Counted from the stretch's first letter, positions 1 through 16,103 are shown. The stretch is 64,000 bases of DNA from Tubulanus polymorphus (GCF_964204645.1 NC_134029.1:18556450-18620449); one strand, 5' to 3'. A program made the numbers and translations. Notes: a model not told the origin generated them from the sequence alone.

Positions 1-151
1 ATCACAAATTCACATATCAATTTCAGGATTAGATTTTCGGGATTAACAAATGTCATTCCAAGCGAGCTAGATATTGAGCAAGCATAAAGGACATTGTGAA
101 AAAGATTACTTTCAAACTAATTCGTAGTTGCGAGAGGTATAAAATTCCTAC

Positions 152-3100
152 CGTTTGAAGCCAACTTAGGGCCATGCAGATATCTCCCCCAGAACAGCCA
201 TAATTTCCATTTCCTGCACAGTCTATCATCTGTTGGGTACTGAGGTCGGATAGCGTGCCTGTTTTGATCGCATGCATAGTTTCAATATTTTCTACTGAAC
301 TGAAAGCCCTGAAAATCAATATCAAGAAGTTAAGTCGGATTTGATGAATTTAATCCTAGTAACACGGGCAATCATTCAATCTTTTTAGCGACCATAGCAC
401 TGTAGATATTTCACTTACCAACATGCTCCACAGTGGAGTTGGTTTTTGACGGGAGTAACTACTTTTTTCTCTCGCCTGCAAAAAATTATAAATGATACAC
501 TATTCACTGAGTTGAATCTATATAGTTTACATATGAATAAATACATTCAACTGATGAAGCTACTATATACTAGTAGCAAAAGCGCATGCATCAAATAAAC
601 TAGTTAACCTAAAGTACTATTCGTCTCGCATCTATTCTGCACCAGGTTATCATGGCTCCTCTACGAATCTTCATATGAAGAAATAAAACATCTCAGATCC
701 TACAAAACTTTACTTACCAATCCCATTTTTGAGGAATGTTTAATTTCTTATAGTCTATCACAGAAGGCTTGAATCTCAATACATTGCTGCTTTTGGAAGA
801 ATAGACAATAGCTGTCTGAATGGGCGGACCACCATTAATATTCAGATATTTTGCTGTTACAATGAAAAACAAGCTGGATATTATCATTTTACCAGGATGA
901 AAAAATTGTCTCTGAACAAGGGAAAACGATTTTGTCTTGATAGTCTATGTAAAGCTAAGTTAACTGTCATAGAATGAAACTGGATTAATTTCAGTCTAAG
1001 ATAGCTTTCATAGAAACCAACCCTGTCACCAAAAGTTGGACACCAATAGGGCTCTAGGCCTACCAGGCCTACATCCGTCCCTTTGTGATATTGATGATGA
1101 CGATGATCATCATAATGGTTATATCACCTTTAAATTCCTCTGGTGTAAGGTCAGAAAACTGTGTGACTCCGTAATAAGCACTCCCGTTGCTATTTGCAGT
1201 TGCGTTCAATTTTGCTTGCCGCACTAAATTATCCTATTTCAAAAAGAAAAGTAATGATACAAAAGTAAAAACAAAACGAGATGTTGAAAGCTCTTGAAAG
1301 TCCTGTTTCAAGATAATACCATAAAAATTTGATAACACTATTCCCAAATACTTTTAAGTCAAGTACATCATGGTTCCTACAGATTGGTCTTTCCAGAATT
1401 TTAGGGTTTTTTTAGGAGAATTCTTTTAATAATCTGTTCGCATCACCATGCCCAAGAAATTGAGCTCCATAAAAACGTGTATCAATTACACCTCTATTCC
1501 AGTAAGGAATCCATATATCCATTTGCTTTGTTTGTGTGACTTTATTTAGTGATTCGTCAAACAACAGAACATATTCGTCAGCTGTGGATACGGACTTCTG
1601 AAGCAGATCACTAAAATGAGGGCCTATGCCAAAGTTTACGGTATAAAGACACTTGTCTTCACCAAGACTAAACTTTCTAGCTTTCTAGCTTTGAAGCTAT
1701 TCCACTATCCGGAAACATTCTCCTATACCGTTTATTTTTATTCTCCATCGAATGAATAATTGCATTCTATCGCATCAATAGTGGACAAAATTTCAGCTTT
1801 CCTAACATCTTCTGTGACGAGATAATCCGCGATAGCATGGTTACTTGTAGAACCTGACCTAACGGTATCAGGAATTTTCGGTTGGTTTTCAGCAGTAAGT
1901 ACATCATCAATCCGTTGACAGTTTCTTTGTGACATTTTAAATCTCTCATGTGCCGCAACATGTTTCATCCCTTTTTGGTGTGACGCAACTTGAGATTTGC
2001 CCTGACCAGCAATTGAAAATGTTGTCCTACATATCGAACGCTTAGCCGAGTGCTTATCTGTTGTGTACTTCAATAACCAATCTGAGAAATCCGGAATAGA
2101 AAGCCAGGCATCATTAAATTTACAATTTCCTTTCGGCATCTTGGAATGTATACGACTGACTGCTAAGAGAAACTATTCGAAGTGTAATTTCCAGTTCATA
2201 AATTTTGCTTGAATAATATTCAATTAATTGGCTAACTTAGGGATTTGTTCAATAATTAGTAATTTGTCTATTGGTTTAATTAAGAGCCTGAGGTTTGTGG
2301 CCAGTTAAAAAACCGTTTAGTGTCTAACTGTACATGACCAGTAGGCCTACTTAATTAGTGCTTTATAGACAATAAGCAGGAGGTGATTGGATATTCTCTC
2401 TATCACCTCCCTGGTTAGTCAACAGTTCCTTCACTAGCCAGTACATTTCAATAATAATAGGCCTTTTGTGTCTGTGTGCTTGCATCTAATCTAAATTACA
2501 TCTACAATGACCAGTGGAAACAATGAGCTGAATTGAGCTACTAACTTTAACACAATTCAAAGGAATACAAAAGCCCACTATGATGTTTCACATACAGCAT
2601 CACATTCAAAAATGATCCTAAAATTTTTACGGAGATGATTTCCAGAATTTTAGGGGTATTTTAGGGGCCTGAGGTTCAAAAGCCAGAATTTTAGGGTATT
2701 TCTCCCCTAAAAAATGGAATTCCGGAATTTTAGGGTATTTTAGGAATTTTAGGGGCTGTAGGAACCATGTATGTACATTCTGATGGAAAAAAGGCACCAG
2801 AGAATTCCAGAAAATCATTAGCCCTAAGAACTAGACTCTGGTTAATTTTCAAAATCGGATCTTTTCACAAACATTATTTGTTGCTGTTGAATAGATGATT
2901 CGGTAAATAAAGCTCCATTGTCATTCGGCAGAGATTCAAACCTGATGGCATTGAGACTTAACCACAGCAAAAAACTCTGGCTTATCAGCCAAGAACGCAG
3001 GCACATGTGGAGCTTAGCTGATATCATTATAACCAACCAATCAGAAATTGTGTCTTATTCTAGCCCGGATTTTTCCATTTACCCATGACTAATTTGCCTC

Positions 3101-3603
3101 AGCGATTATTCAAAAGGCAATCCGATTAAGCCAATATGCCCATAGTCTAGTACCTAGCCGCTGTTCCTCAAAAACAACACTGGTCGTAGGGGTCCACACA
3201 TAACAACGACTGGTAGGCCTATTGGTATTCAGACTAATATGCCCACCTCAACAAAACCTGCCTATTCCTATTTCGAGGCTAGTAGACCATTGGTTTAACG
3301 GATTTCCATTGACAAATTGCTATCACAAAACCAGATACGTTTATTTGAAACCTGAATAGAGATTGTTGGAATAAATACAATTTAAATTTGACTTGAATTT
3401 ACCTGGAATATGTTGAAACGTCGCTTGTATTCATCGGAACCGGGTCGATATGACTTTCCGTACTTTACGATGAATTCCTCAAATAGTTTTTCGTTCTTTG
3501 TTTCGGTTGTCATCGGTATGCGGAGGCTGTGGCTGGCCGCAAATGTGAAAATAACGGCGAAAAGTAGCAAACCCGGAACTAACATGGGCGCTGCCATTTT
3601 CAT
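152..3603 (-). CDS. CTSO: Cathepsin O (papain-like cysteine protease), 5' part; 3' end beyond the left edge
   Basis: Lysosomal C1A cysteine protease. Five coding exons are visible: 3603-3403, 1233-1128, 853-718, 475-419 and 308-152; all have GT-AG borders and matching phases. Exon 1 encodes a hydrophobic signal peptide (LLLFAVIFTF) and the start of the I29 inhibitory propeptide (EEFIVKYGKSYR, YKRRFNIFQ). Exon 2 continues the propeptide (YYGVTQFSDLTPEEFK). The mature enzyme begins near WDWREKKVVTPVKNQ, and exon 4 carries the catalytic cysteine in CGACW. Exon 5 gives SDLSTQQMIDC and NYGCSGGD. The spacing and the NYGC(N/S)GG motif fit cathepsin O better than L or B. The active-site His and Asn lie beyond position 1. 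I chose ATG 3603; a second in-frame ATG is at 3597, and the upstream GTG at 3633 is not credible. Intron 1 (about 2.2 kb) hosts transposon debris. Confidence 0.9.
1234..3402 (-). other. CTSO intron 1: content
   Basis: A 2.2-kb intron holding the transposon ORF remnant at 1738-2139. A low-complexity tract rich in TTTTAGGG/GAATTTTAGGG units lies at 2630-2765, with a related piece near 1367-1440 on which GTAGGAACCATG recurs in inverse orientation. A small hairpin (GGAGGTGAT/ATCACCTCC) lies near 2380-2412. No exon evidence was seen. Confidence 0.5.
1738..2139 (-). mobile_element. Degenerate BED/hAT-type zinc-finger transposon ORF in CTSO intron 1
   Basis: An open frame of 133 codons from a true ATG, antisense to nothing known and in the same orientation as CTSO. 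It begins MPKGNCKFNDAWL, then SDWLLKYTTDKHSAKRSIC and TTFSIAGQGKSQVASHQKG with MKH. The W-L, C, TFSI, SH and KH spacing matches the N-terminal zinc finger of hAT-like transposon proteins common in marine invertebrates. The first zinc cysteine seems replaced by Arg (CGT, one transition from TGT), and the rest of a transposase is missing. I read this as an inactive remnant. Confidence 0.5.
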
Positions 3604-3657
3604 TTCCCACAACGCATTGCGCGCATCTGTCACTTCCTTTTGCTAAAGCTTGCAATC
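3604..3657. promoter_or_regulatory. Shared bidirectional promoter between CTSO and RPS3
   Basis: Only 54 bp separate the CTSO start codon (3603, minus) from the RPS3 start codon (3658, plus), so both core promoters must lie in or across this segment and the adjoining first exons. No TATA box is visible. The plus strand contains a pyrimidine run (CTTCCTTTT, 3633-3641) typical of a TOP mRNA start. The CTSO transcript must therefore start within or beyond the RPS3 initiation region. Confidence 0.75.
3633..3641 (+). promoter_or_regulatory. Candidate TOP (5' terminal oligopyrimidine) initiation tract of RPS3
   Basis: CTTCCTTTT, 17 nt before the RPS3 ATG, has the C-plus-pyrimidine form of ribosomal-protein TOP promoters, which put translation under mTOR/LARP1-type control in animals. 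The position is right; actual initiation here is inferred. Confidence 0.55.
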
Positions 3658-7122
<3,465 letters not shown>

Positions 7123-7130
7123 ATATGTAC

Positions 7131-7136
7131 AATAAA
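7131..7136 (+). promoter_or_regulatory. RPS3 polyadenylation signal AATAAA
   Basis: Canonical hexamer 9 nt after the TAG stop, so the 3' untranslated region would be very short, as is common for ribosomal protein genes. Confidence 0.7.
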
Positions 7137-7372
7137 ATACGACATTAAAAAAAAATGATACGGAAAATGTTTTTAGTTTCGTTCTGTTTTGTGGAGTTAT
7201 GAAGTGCACTTTCGATCACCCACCATTATTTGGACCAATGGCCTTTTGGTGGAGGTTGATCTTCAACTGTTTTGTTGGCAGATGAAAAGGTTCGGATTTA
7301 ATTTCACGAATATTAGTTTGATTTTGTTCATTATGGATTGCTGAGGGTCGAGGAGTGTGGACGTGTTAACCT

Positions 7373-7450
7373 TGGCCAACTAGCGGATCGATAATTCTAC
7401 ATCGGGTACTACTTTTATGGTTGTAGTAGTAGTAGGGCGGGTTCGAATCC
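7373..7450 (+). repeat. tRNA-derived (SINE-like) segment with A and B boxes
   Basis: TGGCCAACTAGCGG (7373-7386) resembles a Pol III A box, and GGTTCGAATCC (7440-7450) is a perfect B box. I could not fold a full cloverleaf, so this looks like a tRNA-derived SINE head or decayed tRNA rather than a working gene. Confidence 0.35.
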
Positions 7451-8480
7451 CATAATTACGAACAGGTATTCGCCGTCTATTTATCAAATTACACCCTAAA
7501 ATTGATGGTAGATTCCTGGTTTGATTATTTTCTCAATGGAGGCTAGTGAGAAAATCTAATTTAGGATCATATCTATGAGTTTCCCGTGAGACGATATGTA
7601 GAACAAAATAGTACGTTCGCGCATGCACACATAGAATGCGCTAGAATTTGCGTGGTGTGCCCATCTGAACGGGGCACTACCGAAAAATTACTGGGGAAAA
7701 TCCCATTTTTCTCCCTTTATTTGGAAATTTTATGATTTTTGACGATACGCGATGGAAGCAGCACAGTAAATTATACGTAATCACCGCTTTTACTGAGCTA
7801 TATGCTCTTGTGTTCGCAAGAAATCAGCATCGAAACGGGTCAGGTAATAGTCTTTCATTTCCTCAAATCTGACGTTTCATCATTAAACATAGGCCCTATT
7901 AAATTAGTATTGGCTCTAGTTAGTTACCTAATCGTTGGCTTATTTATAATGAATGGACCGAAAATGCTATGATGCCGGTTTTCTGCCAATCGATTTCGAA
8001 ATTTAAAACGTTGAGTTCGAAGCAAAATCCTTAACCGATTATAGGCCTAATGATCGAGGGCTTCAAATGTATAAAACGTTCTATATTTTCGGAATATTGC
8101 GGTTGTTTTGTAAATCCATACGATCTTCCAGCTTTGCAAATGCGAATTTTGTTATTTATTTTCGATCCAGGCGATTTCGGCCCTAATTTTGCGTTCAAAG
8201 ACATATAATTCACGAACTATTCATTCGAAGTTAACAGGATTAGTTTCGTAAGAAGCAGGAAGTTTTCAGCTTTCATATCATGCCTGGATTATCGAAATTG
8301 GATGAAAAATAACAAAGTAGTAAGCGACTGAAGTTGAGAAGTGTGTGTGCGTCGTTAGCTCCCTTGTTATTTTATAGGCCTATATACTATGGACATTGGA
8401 TTAACAGATTATCGTTTTATTACCTACAACTCTGATATGAGGTTGCTGACTACCTATCCTCCTGATCTCATATGAGTTTT

Positions 8481-8560
8481 TTATCTTAAAATAGGGATTG
8501 ACCCTGTTATTTATTTGATTAGTAGATTTCATTTGATTTTCTGTTTTTAGAGAGACCTTC
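8481..8560. repeat. AACAGGGAC-family repeat, inverse copy upstream of CCNI
   Basis: Reads ATCTTAAAATAGGGATTGAC then CCTGTTATTTATTTGATT, the reverse complement of the family's right end. Confidence 0.5.
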
Positions 8561-8697
8561 ATCCATTAAATTTGCACCATTGGTTCCCCGTTCCAGATCG
8601 CCTTTCATTTCCTAGAATAACTTAATTTTGGTGTTGTTACCGGTTTAGGTTCTGTGGCTAGTAGGATTGGTGGACAGTGATTGTGTACTACAACAGG

Positions 8698-11600
8698 ATG
8701 AAACTTTGTAACGAACGACTTCAGCAGCTAGGCAACCGTCTGGAGTTGGCTTTGACTCGGGAAAAGAATAACAAGAATCCTTTCAACGTGTACAAGCGAC
8801 TGATTCCGGTGAGTGTGACTAAAGTCAAAATCAGTTTAATCGTCATAGCTGGGATGATTGTTGTATTGACAACTTATGCTTAGTTAATGGAATTGGAAAC
8901 ACATAAGTAAGGACTAAAAATAGTGGTGAATTAAGTAATGTGATGACTTCAAAGTGGCGTCCACCCAGTTTCATTTTCACCCCATCCCCTGAAAATTTTC
9001 TGCCCGGACCTATTAGAGTTAATCAGACTGAGTTAATGATTAATAAACATTTTCACGCCTATTCATAGCCGTTGCATTAGTTACAATGATTGACTACCAT
9101 ACCAAATTAATTTCTCTACAACCACAAAAGCTGGTACATAGATTCTAGCGTATCGATTTCTAGTGATATGATACCAGGAAGTTATGATTTGATTACTGTA
9201 CACAGGATTTGAACCCATGACCAGATATATATCTGCGTTGAATGTTCAAACCATTCATTCATTCTGTTCCACGCTGGTGAATTTGTTTAGCTCCACAGTT
9301 TTGTTTAGATAACCATTTAAACACTATATTCGTGTTGTGACGGAAATGCGTAGAGAATCCCACAATAAGGATGAAAAAAATAATATGGAGTCCGAAAAAT
9401 GTTTCCTTGAGCTATTAGTTTATTCTACATAAAGTGCTAGCTCAAGGAAACGTTTTTTGGACTAATTTTTTCCGATATTATTGTAGGATGCTCTATACGT
9501 TTTGGTTAGAACTTTGCAAGTTAAGATTTTATTTGATAATGTTCACATCTTTCGTTTGCGATGGAATTTGACGGCCTGTAGGCCTATCGGTTCCTGTGGA
9601 TCACCGTATAAATATGTAGGCCTATATGTGATCGTTTTCAATTTCAGGGTAAAGATGTATTTCCTCAGCAGCGCGACCAAGCTGTCCTATGGATAATGCG
9701 TCTTTGCGACAAGTTTCATTTTTACCCGGAAACATTCGCCCTCAGCATAAACATTCTTGATCGAGTTCTTTCCTCAGTCAAGGTAAGAAACTATCGGGTT
9801 GTTGAAACGGTCAACCATTCCAATATATAATACGTAGAGAGCGATGATATGTTCGAGGTTGTTCGTTTATTGACATATTTTTCGATCAACTTATTCCAGG
9901 TCAACCCTCGGTACTTGCAATGTATTGTCACGACCAGTCTATACCTAGCTGCCAAACTTTTGGAAGAAAATGAGGTAAAATGTGTAACCTTTGTAATACC
10001 ACTGTTTTTGTGTTATCAAGTTAAATCAACAGGCTATCAGTTGTTTATATGAAATGTAATATAAGTGTTCTTCCCTTTGCTTGACATTTCCATATATAGG
10101 AAGAGAAAGTGTCAATATGGAAACAAACACACTTAATTTGGCTCATTGGTGAATTTTGAACTTGTTGTAATAACCATTGTTGATCCGATGAATTATAAAA
10201 TTTGAGGTTTCCTATGACAAATTAAACTTAGTAGGCCTACGCGGCCTATTTTTGACAGGTTCTAATATTGCCGCTGCAAATTTTCTTCAATTTCATTAAA
10301 AACATGGTATAGATAAGAAAGAAAAAAAACTTCATTCAGTAAATTATTGCAGCGGTAGTCGTTACACTTCCAACGCCACTTATAAACTACTTAGACATGG
10401 CTTCATAGACAATAACGATAGGACTCTGTGTGTGAAATGTAGTCATTCCATAAATATTTTTTTACTTGTCGCTTCAGGTAGTACCAGGAACGTTGGAATT
10501 TGTAAGAAGTACACAATGTGGCTGTACGGTTAGCGAAGTACTGCGAATGGAACGAGTGATCTTAGATAAACTACAGTGGCAGATCAACTCTAGTACAGCC
10601 TTAGACTTCTTGCATATTGTAAGCACGATTTACTGATTTCTTCTTTCCCAATTGTTGCGTTCAGAGACGGTCTGATTTTATCCCTTGACGGGAGGATTTG
10701 ATAGATTTGATCCATTTATCTTTCAGTTCCATACGATGCTATTGTCCAGTAATCCTCAGCTATTCGGTAGCCACAGCCACCTGACCCCGGCGTATCAGCT
10801 GTCAGCGCTGACCACGAAACTCAAGTTCTGTTTGGCCCATCATCAGCTGGTCGCTTTCAGACCGTCCACGCTAGCTTTGGCTGTTCTCAGTCTCGAAATG
10901 GAATCGTACACCGGCGAATGGTTCTCGCTGACATGTTACCTCCAACATTTGGCTCAGGTAAACTTTCATATCCATGTTATATTATTAGAAATGTTATTGC
11001 ATTATCAACATTGAGTCGAGAAGATGCACAATATCCGTGTAAGATGAATAACGAGAGAAATCCCACTATAAATTCAGATAATTAAAATACATATCATCTT
11101 ATATTTACCTTAGAACTTTTCATTTTTCGCTGGATTTATAGCAGAATTTTTCTTATTATTAACATTGTTGATATTAGGTGTTTTGAATTTCAATGTTTTT
11201 GAGATTGTCCCGCTACCCCCCTAGGGAAATCACCACTGGGGTAAAATGCATTTCCAGACATCGATACCCCCTTGAATCTGACGTTTTGACCGGAGAGAAA
11301 GTCCATTTTCAGGCAGAAAACCCATTCCTTGAAGTGTGTAATCTACTAGGGTACTCGTAAACCCAGCTATCCCGCCAGCTGGCGTGACGAGCAGTAGGTC
11401 GTCCGTTGTCAAAACGAGTTCATTTTTAGTGAACTTTGAACTGGATTTTTAGACTCCCCAATCCATATATTATCACAGCACCCGCCGAATATACAATACT
11501 TTCATTCTTCTACTCGGTTATCGGGATAGTTTTCTTGAATAATTGATTCATTTAAAAGAAAAGTTAATTTAGATTTAATTGAAATGTAGAACAAATCGAA

Positions 11601-12071
11601 TGCAGACGATCAACTTTACTTAACTGGCAGATCCTCCCTGCCATACCTGGAATCCTCGATTGCCACAGTAGTACTGCGGGTACCCCATTCATGGTTCACT
11701 GCAGATACGCTAAGCGTTAACGAGGTTCATCTTGAAGTTGTCACGATATCAAAACATTCCCAATTTTCGTTTTCTCATTTCATCAGATCGATTCTCGTCG
11801 GCTGATCCACTGTCGCGAGGCGGTCGCGTCGTGTTTGTCGAGCAGCCAATACAAGAAGAACGTCGTCTACCGCTTCAGTCTCGAGGCCGTGAACAAACGA
11901 GTGAAACGCAGTCTCAGCGAATCGGACGACGATCCGAACATCTACGACGGCATCAAACGGTTGTACAACAGCGAAGACGGCGGCGGTGGCGCGATGAGTT
12001 GCGGGCTCGCCGCGCGATGCGGCGCTGACGATACGCCATGTCCTACATTGAAACCAGTCGAAGTTAATTAG
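8698..12071 (+). CDS. CCNI: Cyclin I
   Basis: Atypical cyclin of the G/I group. Six coding exons: 8698-8808, 9648-9782, 9900-9974, 10478-10618, 10727-10957 and 11787-12071; all splice in phase 0 and give 325 residues (human cyclin I 377). The N-terminal part reads LELALTREKNNKNP. The cyclin box runs from roughly residue 40 to 200, with QQRDQAVLWIMRLCDKFHFY, YPETFALSINILDRVL, YLAAKLLEENE and SEVLRMERVILDKL. The C-terminal signature IYDGIKRLYNSED, followed by TPCPTLKPV, matches cyclin I and distinguishes it from cyclins G1 and G2. The start is the ATG at 8698; the in-frame GTG at 8677 is not a plausible start. Intron 1 contains a tRNA-like box and a 126-bp hairpin repeat. AATAAA is at 12297. 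Confidence 0.92.
9361..9486. repeat. Long inverted-repeat element (MITE) in CCNI intron 1
   Basis: Arms of about 50 nt, left reading GTTTCCTTGAGCTA and right TAGCTCAAGGAAAC. They extend outward through GTCC(G/A)AAAAA and AATAATAT to CACAATAA/TTATTGTAG. The loop is about 20 nt. No coding content. Confidence 0.55.
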
Positions 12072-12296
12072 ATAGCGACAACGACCAACTGCACAACTAC
12101 CGCGTATTAAACGACAATATTTGCCCTGTTTTAAATAAGATTATTGGTCGGGTGTTATTTGTTTATTTTACATGTATTATTGAAAACTCCGAGGGTTACA
12201 ATTTGCCTTTGAAATACTGTACGGTAGAGACTTCGGTTGGATCTTTTTCGACCGTAACAATTCGTCCGACCTGTCGATATATGGGATACGCAATCG

Positions 12297-12302
12297 AATA
12301 AA
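12297..12302 (+). promoter_or_regulatory. Likely CCNI polyadenylation signal AATAAA
   Basis: First AATAAA downstream of the CCNI stop, implying a 3' untranslated region of about 250 nt. Confidence 0.45.
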
Positions 12303-15190
12303 ATTTCTCCATATATCCAAGTTGATAATGTAAAGTTTAAATATCCAAGTTGAAAAGTAAGCATAATTTTATTAGAGGTAACCAGACATAATCGCGCGGA
12401 GGGTCCCTACAACTCCTTGATTCCTTAAAAACTCCTTCAAAAAGGAAAATGCTTTTTAAGATGCTTGAAACTCCTTTGATTAGAACGAAATGTTCAAAAC
12501 TAAAAAAACTACTTCAATTTTGGCATATATACAATTAGAAAGTTTTGACTAGTTTATAGTTGTACAGTAGAAACCAAGTTTAGGATAGAAATTTGCTTAC
12601 AAAACCACTTGAAGTTTACCGCGATAACAGTGTACCAATTTAGGAGGAGTCTACTGTAATTGAGATGAAAATGATGCAGACGCTTCCTCGAAATTCGAAA
12701 TTTTTTAAAACTCCTTGGAAACCCCTTATATCCAGGAATTGCTGATCTGTAGGGACCCTGATACAACAACCTAAGTCTAAAGCTTAGAGTTTTGATCTAT
12801 AGGTTACTGTAAACTATTTCGGTCACCTGCAAATTCTTTTTCGAAAAAAAAACGAACTTTCAGGAAATTGTGCTCTTTCGATGACTTTTCAATACGTACG
12901 TATGTATACGTTGGGTGTGTGTGTGTGTGTAATCATCGAAGACGAATAGCTTTTCGTCGTAACGCTATCTCCGCCTTCATTTCGCCGTCTGTTCAACGCT
13001 TCGTCGACTTTACTCGTGAACGCGCGACGAAACTCAACGAAGCGTTGATACACGACGAAATGTTATCATCGTTTACCTTCTTGCGATACTCGTCGATTTA
13101 TAGTCGTAACGGTATTTCGAAATACCGTCGGTGAGTTTTCTCGATCGAAAATTTTTTACACAAAAACATCTTTTTTTTCTCAGTTGATGTAAGCATTGCT
13201 GGAGCATCTCAATCACCATTTTATCGAACGGTAGTTTCTACCGTTTAAGGGTTTAAAAAAAACAATGCGCCAAACCAAAGAAGATTTCTGAACTCTTAAA
13301 TCTGACTTATTCCAACCCCTCTTATAAAAATGGATCTACTCTATTTCATTTTTGGGATCTGGCACACTCAGGCATATCCACATGTATTCGGTTTGGTGAA
13401 TGTTTTATATGCAACTGCAATTTGTGATAAGATTCTACAACCGGTAGGCTACTCAATCGAATTAATTCAATTTCATTGACAATTTCAACGAGGTTGGCAG
13501 GTTTCTATTACACTGTTGGGTCCAGTGCCTCGGTTACGAGTTGAAATCAGTTCATTTTCAGAGTTAACTCGGAGTGAAATCTGAACTCAGAACTCCGGAA
13601 CTGGGTCCCGCTTTGAATCGATTTGCGCTAGTGCAACGAGATTTAATTTCATCCCATAACGATAAGAATATGATAAAAAATCTTCGATCGAAAATGTACT
13701 TCTTTCATCATCGAAGAATTTTAGAAAAACAACTGATATTTTGACGTACTGAACGATGGCTTCTGTTTTAAATATCCGCGACATCGAACTCGATGCTAAA
13801 TTCTCTCTCTCGCGTACGTGCGGATTTTTCTCGGGAACTCCCGACGTACGGATTTCGGTTAGTTTTATTAGTATGTAAATTATTTAACGTGTAATTATTC
13901 TTAGGTTAGTCTTAAGTTCCTATTATGAATAAAAAAATATCGTAGTTCAACAGGTGCTCTTTGTGCTCGGCGGTCGCCGGTGCCGGAACAAAATACTGTA
14001 CAAAAAAAATTATAAAAAAACGGTTTTTTATACGAATTGAAAAAAAATGTATGTAAAAAGTTTAAAATGTTAGCAAAAAAGCTCCAATGGACCACGCCTT
14101 TTGTGGGGAGGTATAAAGTTATTTTATTATTATTTTGCGTGTTGCGTCTTGCTGTGTTTGATTGTGTTGCGACGACGACTGGCCGTAAAAAAAGCGCCAA
14201 ATTTCTCTCGGATGTCACGATCTCGCAAAACGAAATATCAACGAGTTATATTTTAATATATTTCCCCTTAATCAGGACATTTTTCGGGTGTGCTAGAGAG
14301 CGAGTTTGAATGCGAGCTTAAAAAGAAGATAACTGCATGGATAGATCTGGAGGAGTCAATATTATTGTCTATAAATGTTCTCAACCTTGTGTGCTCGGGT
14401 CATCTTAGAAAGGCCTATGCAGTAAATAGTCTCAAATGGTCCATTGCAAAAAATATTGTATTTTATCATCATTTGTTTATCTTTCACTATGTGTGTTACT
14501 AGTATTATTTCATTATGTATTGTTACCGGTATCATCATTTTTGACCGTATCGTCCTGTGTTAATGTCATTGTTACGTATTTATTACCAACAGTCAACTGA
14601 TCGGCTGACTGATTCAAAAGACTTTTGATGATGAAACTTTTGTCACACTCAAAAATTCAGTCGGTTTCAAGAAGAATCTGGTAGTCATTCCATAAGTAAT
14701 TGATTCCCCGTTTATATTCTCTATACTGTGTTTGTCCTGTCCACTTATGGTTCTAGATATTTTCTCTGTCTCTGCGCAAAGATCGAAATGAGTGCCAATA
14801 TTTGTTGTTTTCGTTAGCGTAGAATGACCGTAATTATAGAAATAGAACCGTTTCTACCGTTTTCCGGTCATTCTTTATTTATCATTAAATTGTCTTGTCG
14901 TGTGTTGTCATTGTGTGTCTTCTGGTGTATGACTTCAAAAATCGTATCAATCAAAAATAATCTATCAGCCATTATTGAATGAAAGGGCCCGATTTAGGTG
15001 TGGAGCTCTTATTTCTGGCTGTATGCGTGCATGATATGGTTTCTCATTTGAAGAAAAAAAATCGGTTTATTGCATGTTATGTAGCACGGGTCACTGCTTA
15101 GTCATTGTGTGGCTTAGATACTGTTCGGTGAAACTTAGCAAATTGATTACAATGAGATTTGTACTTTTTAGGGGTCTAGTACAGTAAAAT

Positions 15191-15383
15191 GGGTCATTCA
15201 TAAAATGCACGCTCCATATTACGCAAGGGTCATATTTGACTCGGGAGTCCGATCCGGGCCAAAACTTATCCATTTGATAGCCACTTATGGATTGCTTTAT
15301 GAACACGTAATTCGATACATAGAAATGAGGCCCGGGGTAGGTTTGTAATGAATCCGCAATGTTTGCCATCTTATGAATGACCC
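15191..15383. repeat. MITE with GGGTCATTCATAA terminal inverted repeats
   Basis: The left terminus GGGTCATTCATAAAATG is mirrored by CATCTTATGAATGACCC at the right. The element is about 193 bp with no coding capacity. Confidence 0.55.
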
Positions 15384-16103
15384 CTTACTAAGTCCTTGTC
15401 AATTCGCTAAGACGGATTGGTTTGGATTGAGTTTTGTTAAACTTGTATCCTGAGTATGGCACTCACTGTCGTATCTTATCATCTAATCATTCTCATTACT
15501 ATGGTTAGGCAAGACCTAAGTCGAGCCGGCTTAACTTGTATTTTTACCACTCCCTAGTTTGTGAATCGTTCAATTCGTTTTTGTCCCACGTGAGTTCGGC
15601 GGGCTCGACTGCGGTCGGTGTTGTGTATTTTTCTTTTGTTAAAGGGGATAAATCATTTTTTTTTTTTCAAGGCAGCTGAAATAACGGGAAAAAAATTATC
15701 ATTTATCCCTTCGTAAATGTCAGCGTCGTGAAATCACGATTCTCTTCTTAAACCAGGGCAAACCGTTCATAATCGCGAATATACATAGAAATTGATAGTT
15801 ACGTGTCATTTCATTTCGCGGCATATTATTCCTGTCAGTATAGTTTACCGTTTTGCTTCATCTCTTTCGGTAAAGATATACCATTCGAAACATAATATTT
15901 GTGTATGATTATTCCTAGAAAGACCCAAAGACAGAATCGAATGTTTGTTTTTTTTTTTTTAATCGGAATCGAACTTGCGCGTAATTTCCATTGAATTTGC
16001 TCATTCGTACGATATCGCGGTCAGCTATGCAAAGTGTTTCGATGGCCGAGTGTCATTGGCGAAAGAGAATGTTTTTTCTACTTTGATACTTCTTTTGTAA
16101 CAG

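Larger units (their letters stand above)
7123..8697. other. RPS3-CCNI intergenic region
   Basis: No coding sequence recognised. It contains a tRNA-like segment at 7373-7450 and a copy of the AACAGGGAC repeat family near 8481-8560. The CCNI promoter and 5' untranslated sequence must lie toward its right end; a non-coding first exon cannot be excluded. Confidence 0.5.
12072..16103. other. CCNI 3' region and intergenic DNA
   Basis: Holds the CCNI 3' untranslated region, a (GT)n tract near 12910-12925, and a CpG-richer block at 12930-13130. That block has an open frame (RFVDFTRERATKLNEALIHD) ending at a GTGAGT donor, whose phase does not fit the candidate exon at 16104. A MITE lies at 15191-15383. 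No recognisable gene. Confidence 0.4.

Noticed and set aside
7373-7450. Functional tRNA gene
   Set aside because: The A and B boxes are present, but acceptor and anticodon stems do not pair; SINE-like remnant preferred.
8698-12071. Assignment of the cyclin gene to cyclin G1/G2
   Set aside because: The C-terminal YDGIKRLYN and PCPTLKPV motifs match cyclin I; cyclin G proteins lack them.
12929-13130. CpG-richer open frame ending at a GTGAGT donor (RFVDFTRERATKLNEALIHD)
   Set aside because: No convincing acceptor, no recognised homology, and its end phase does not fit the next candidate exon. Noted in the region entry but not called.
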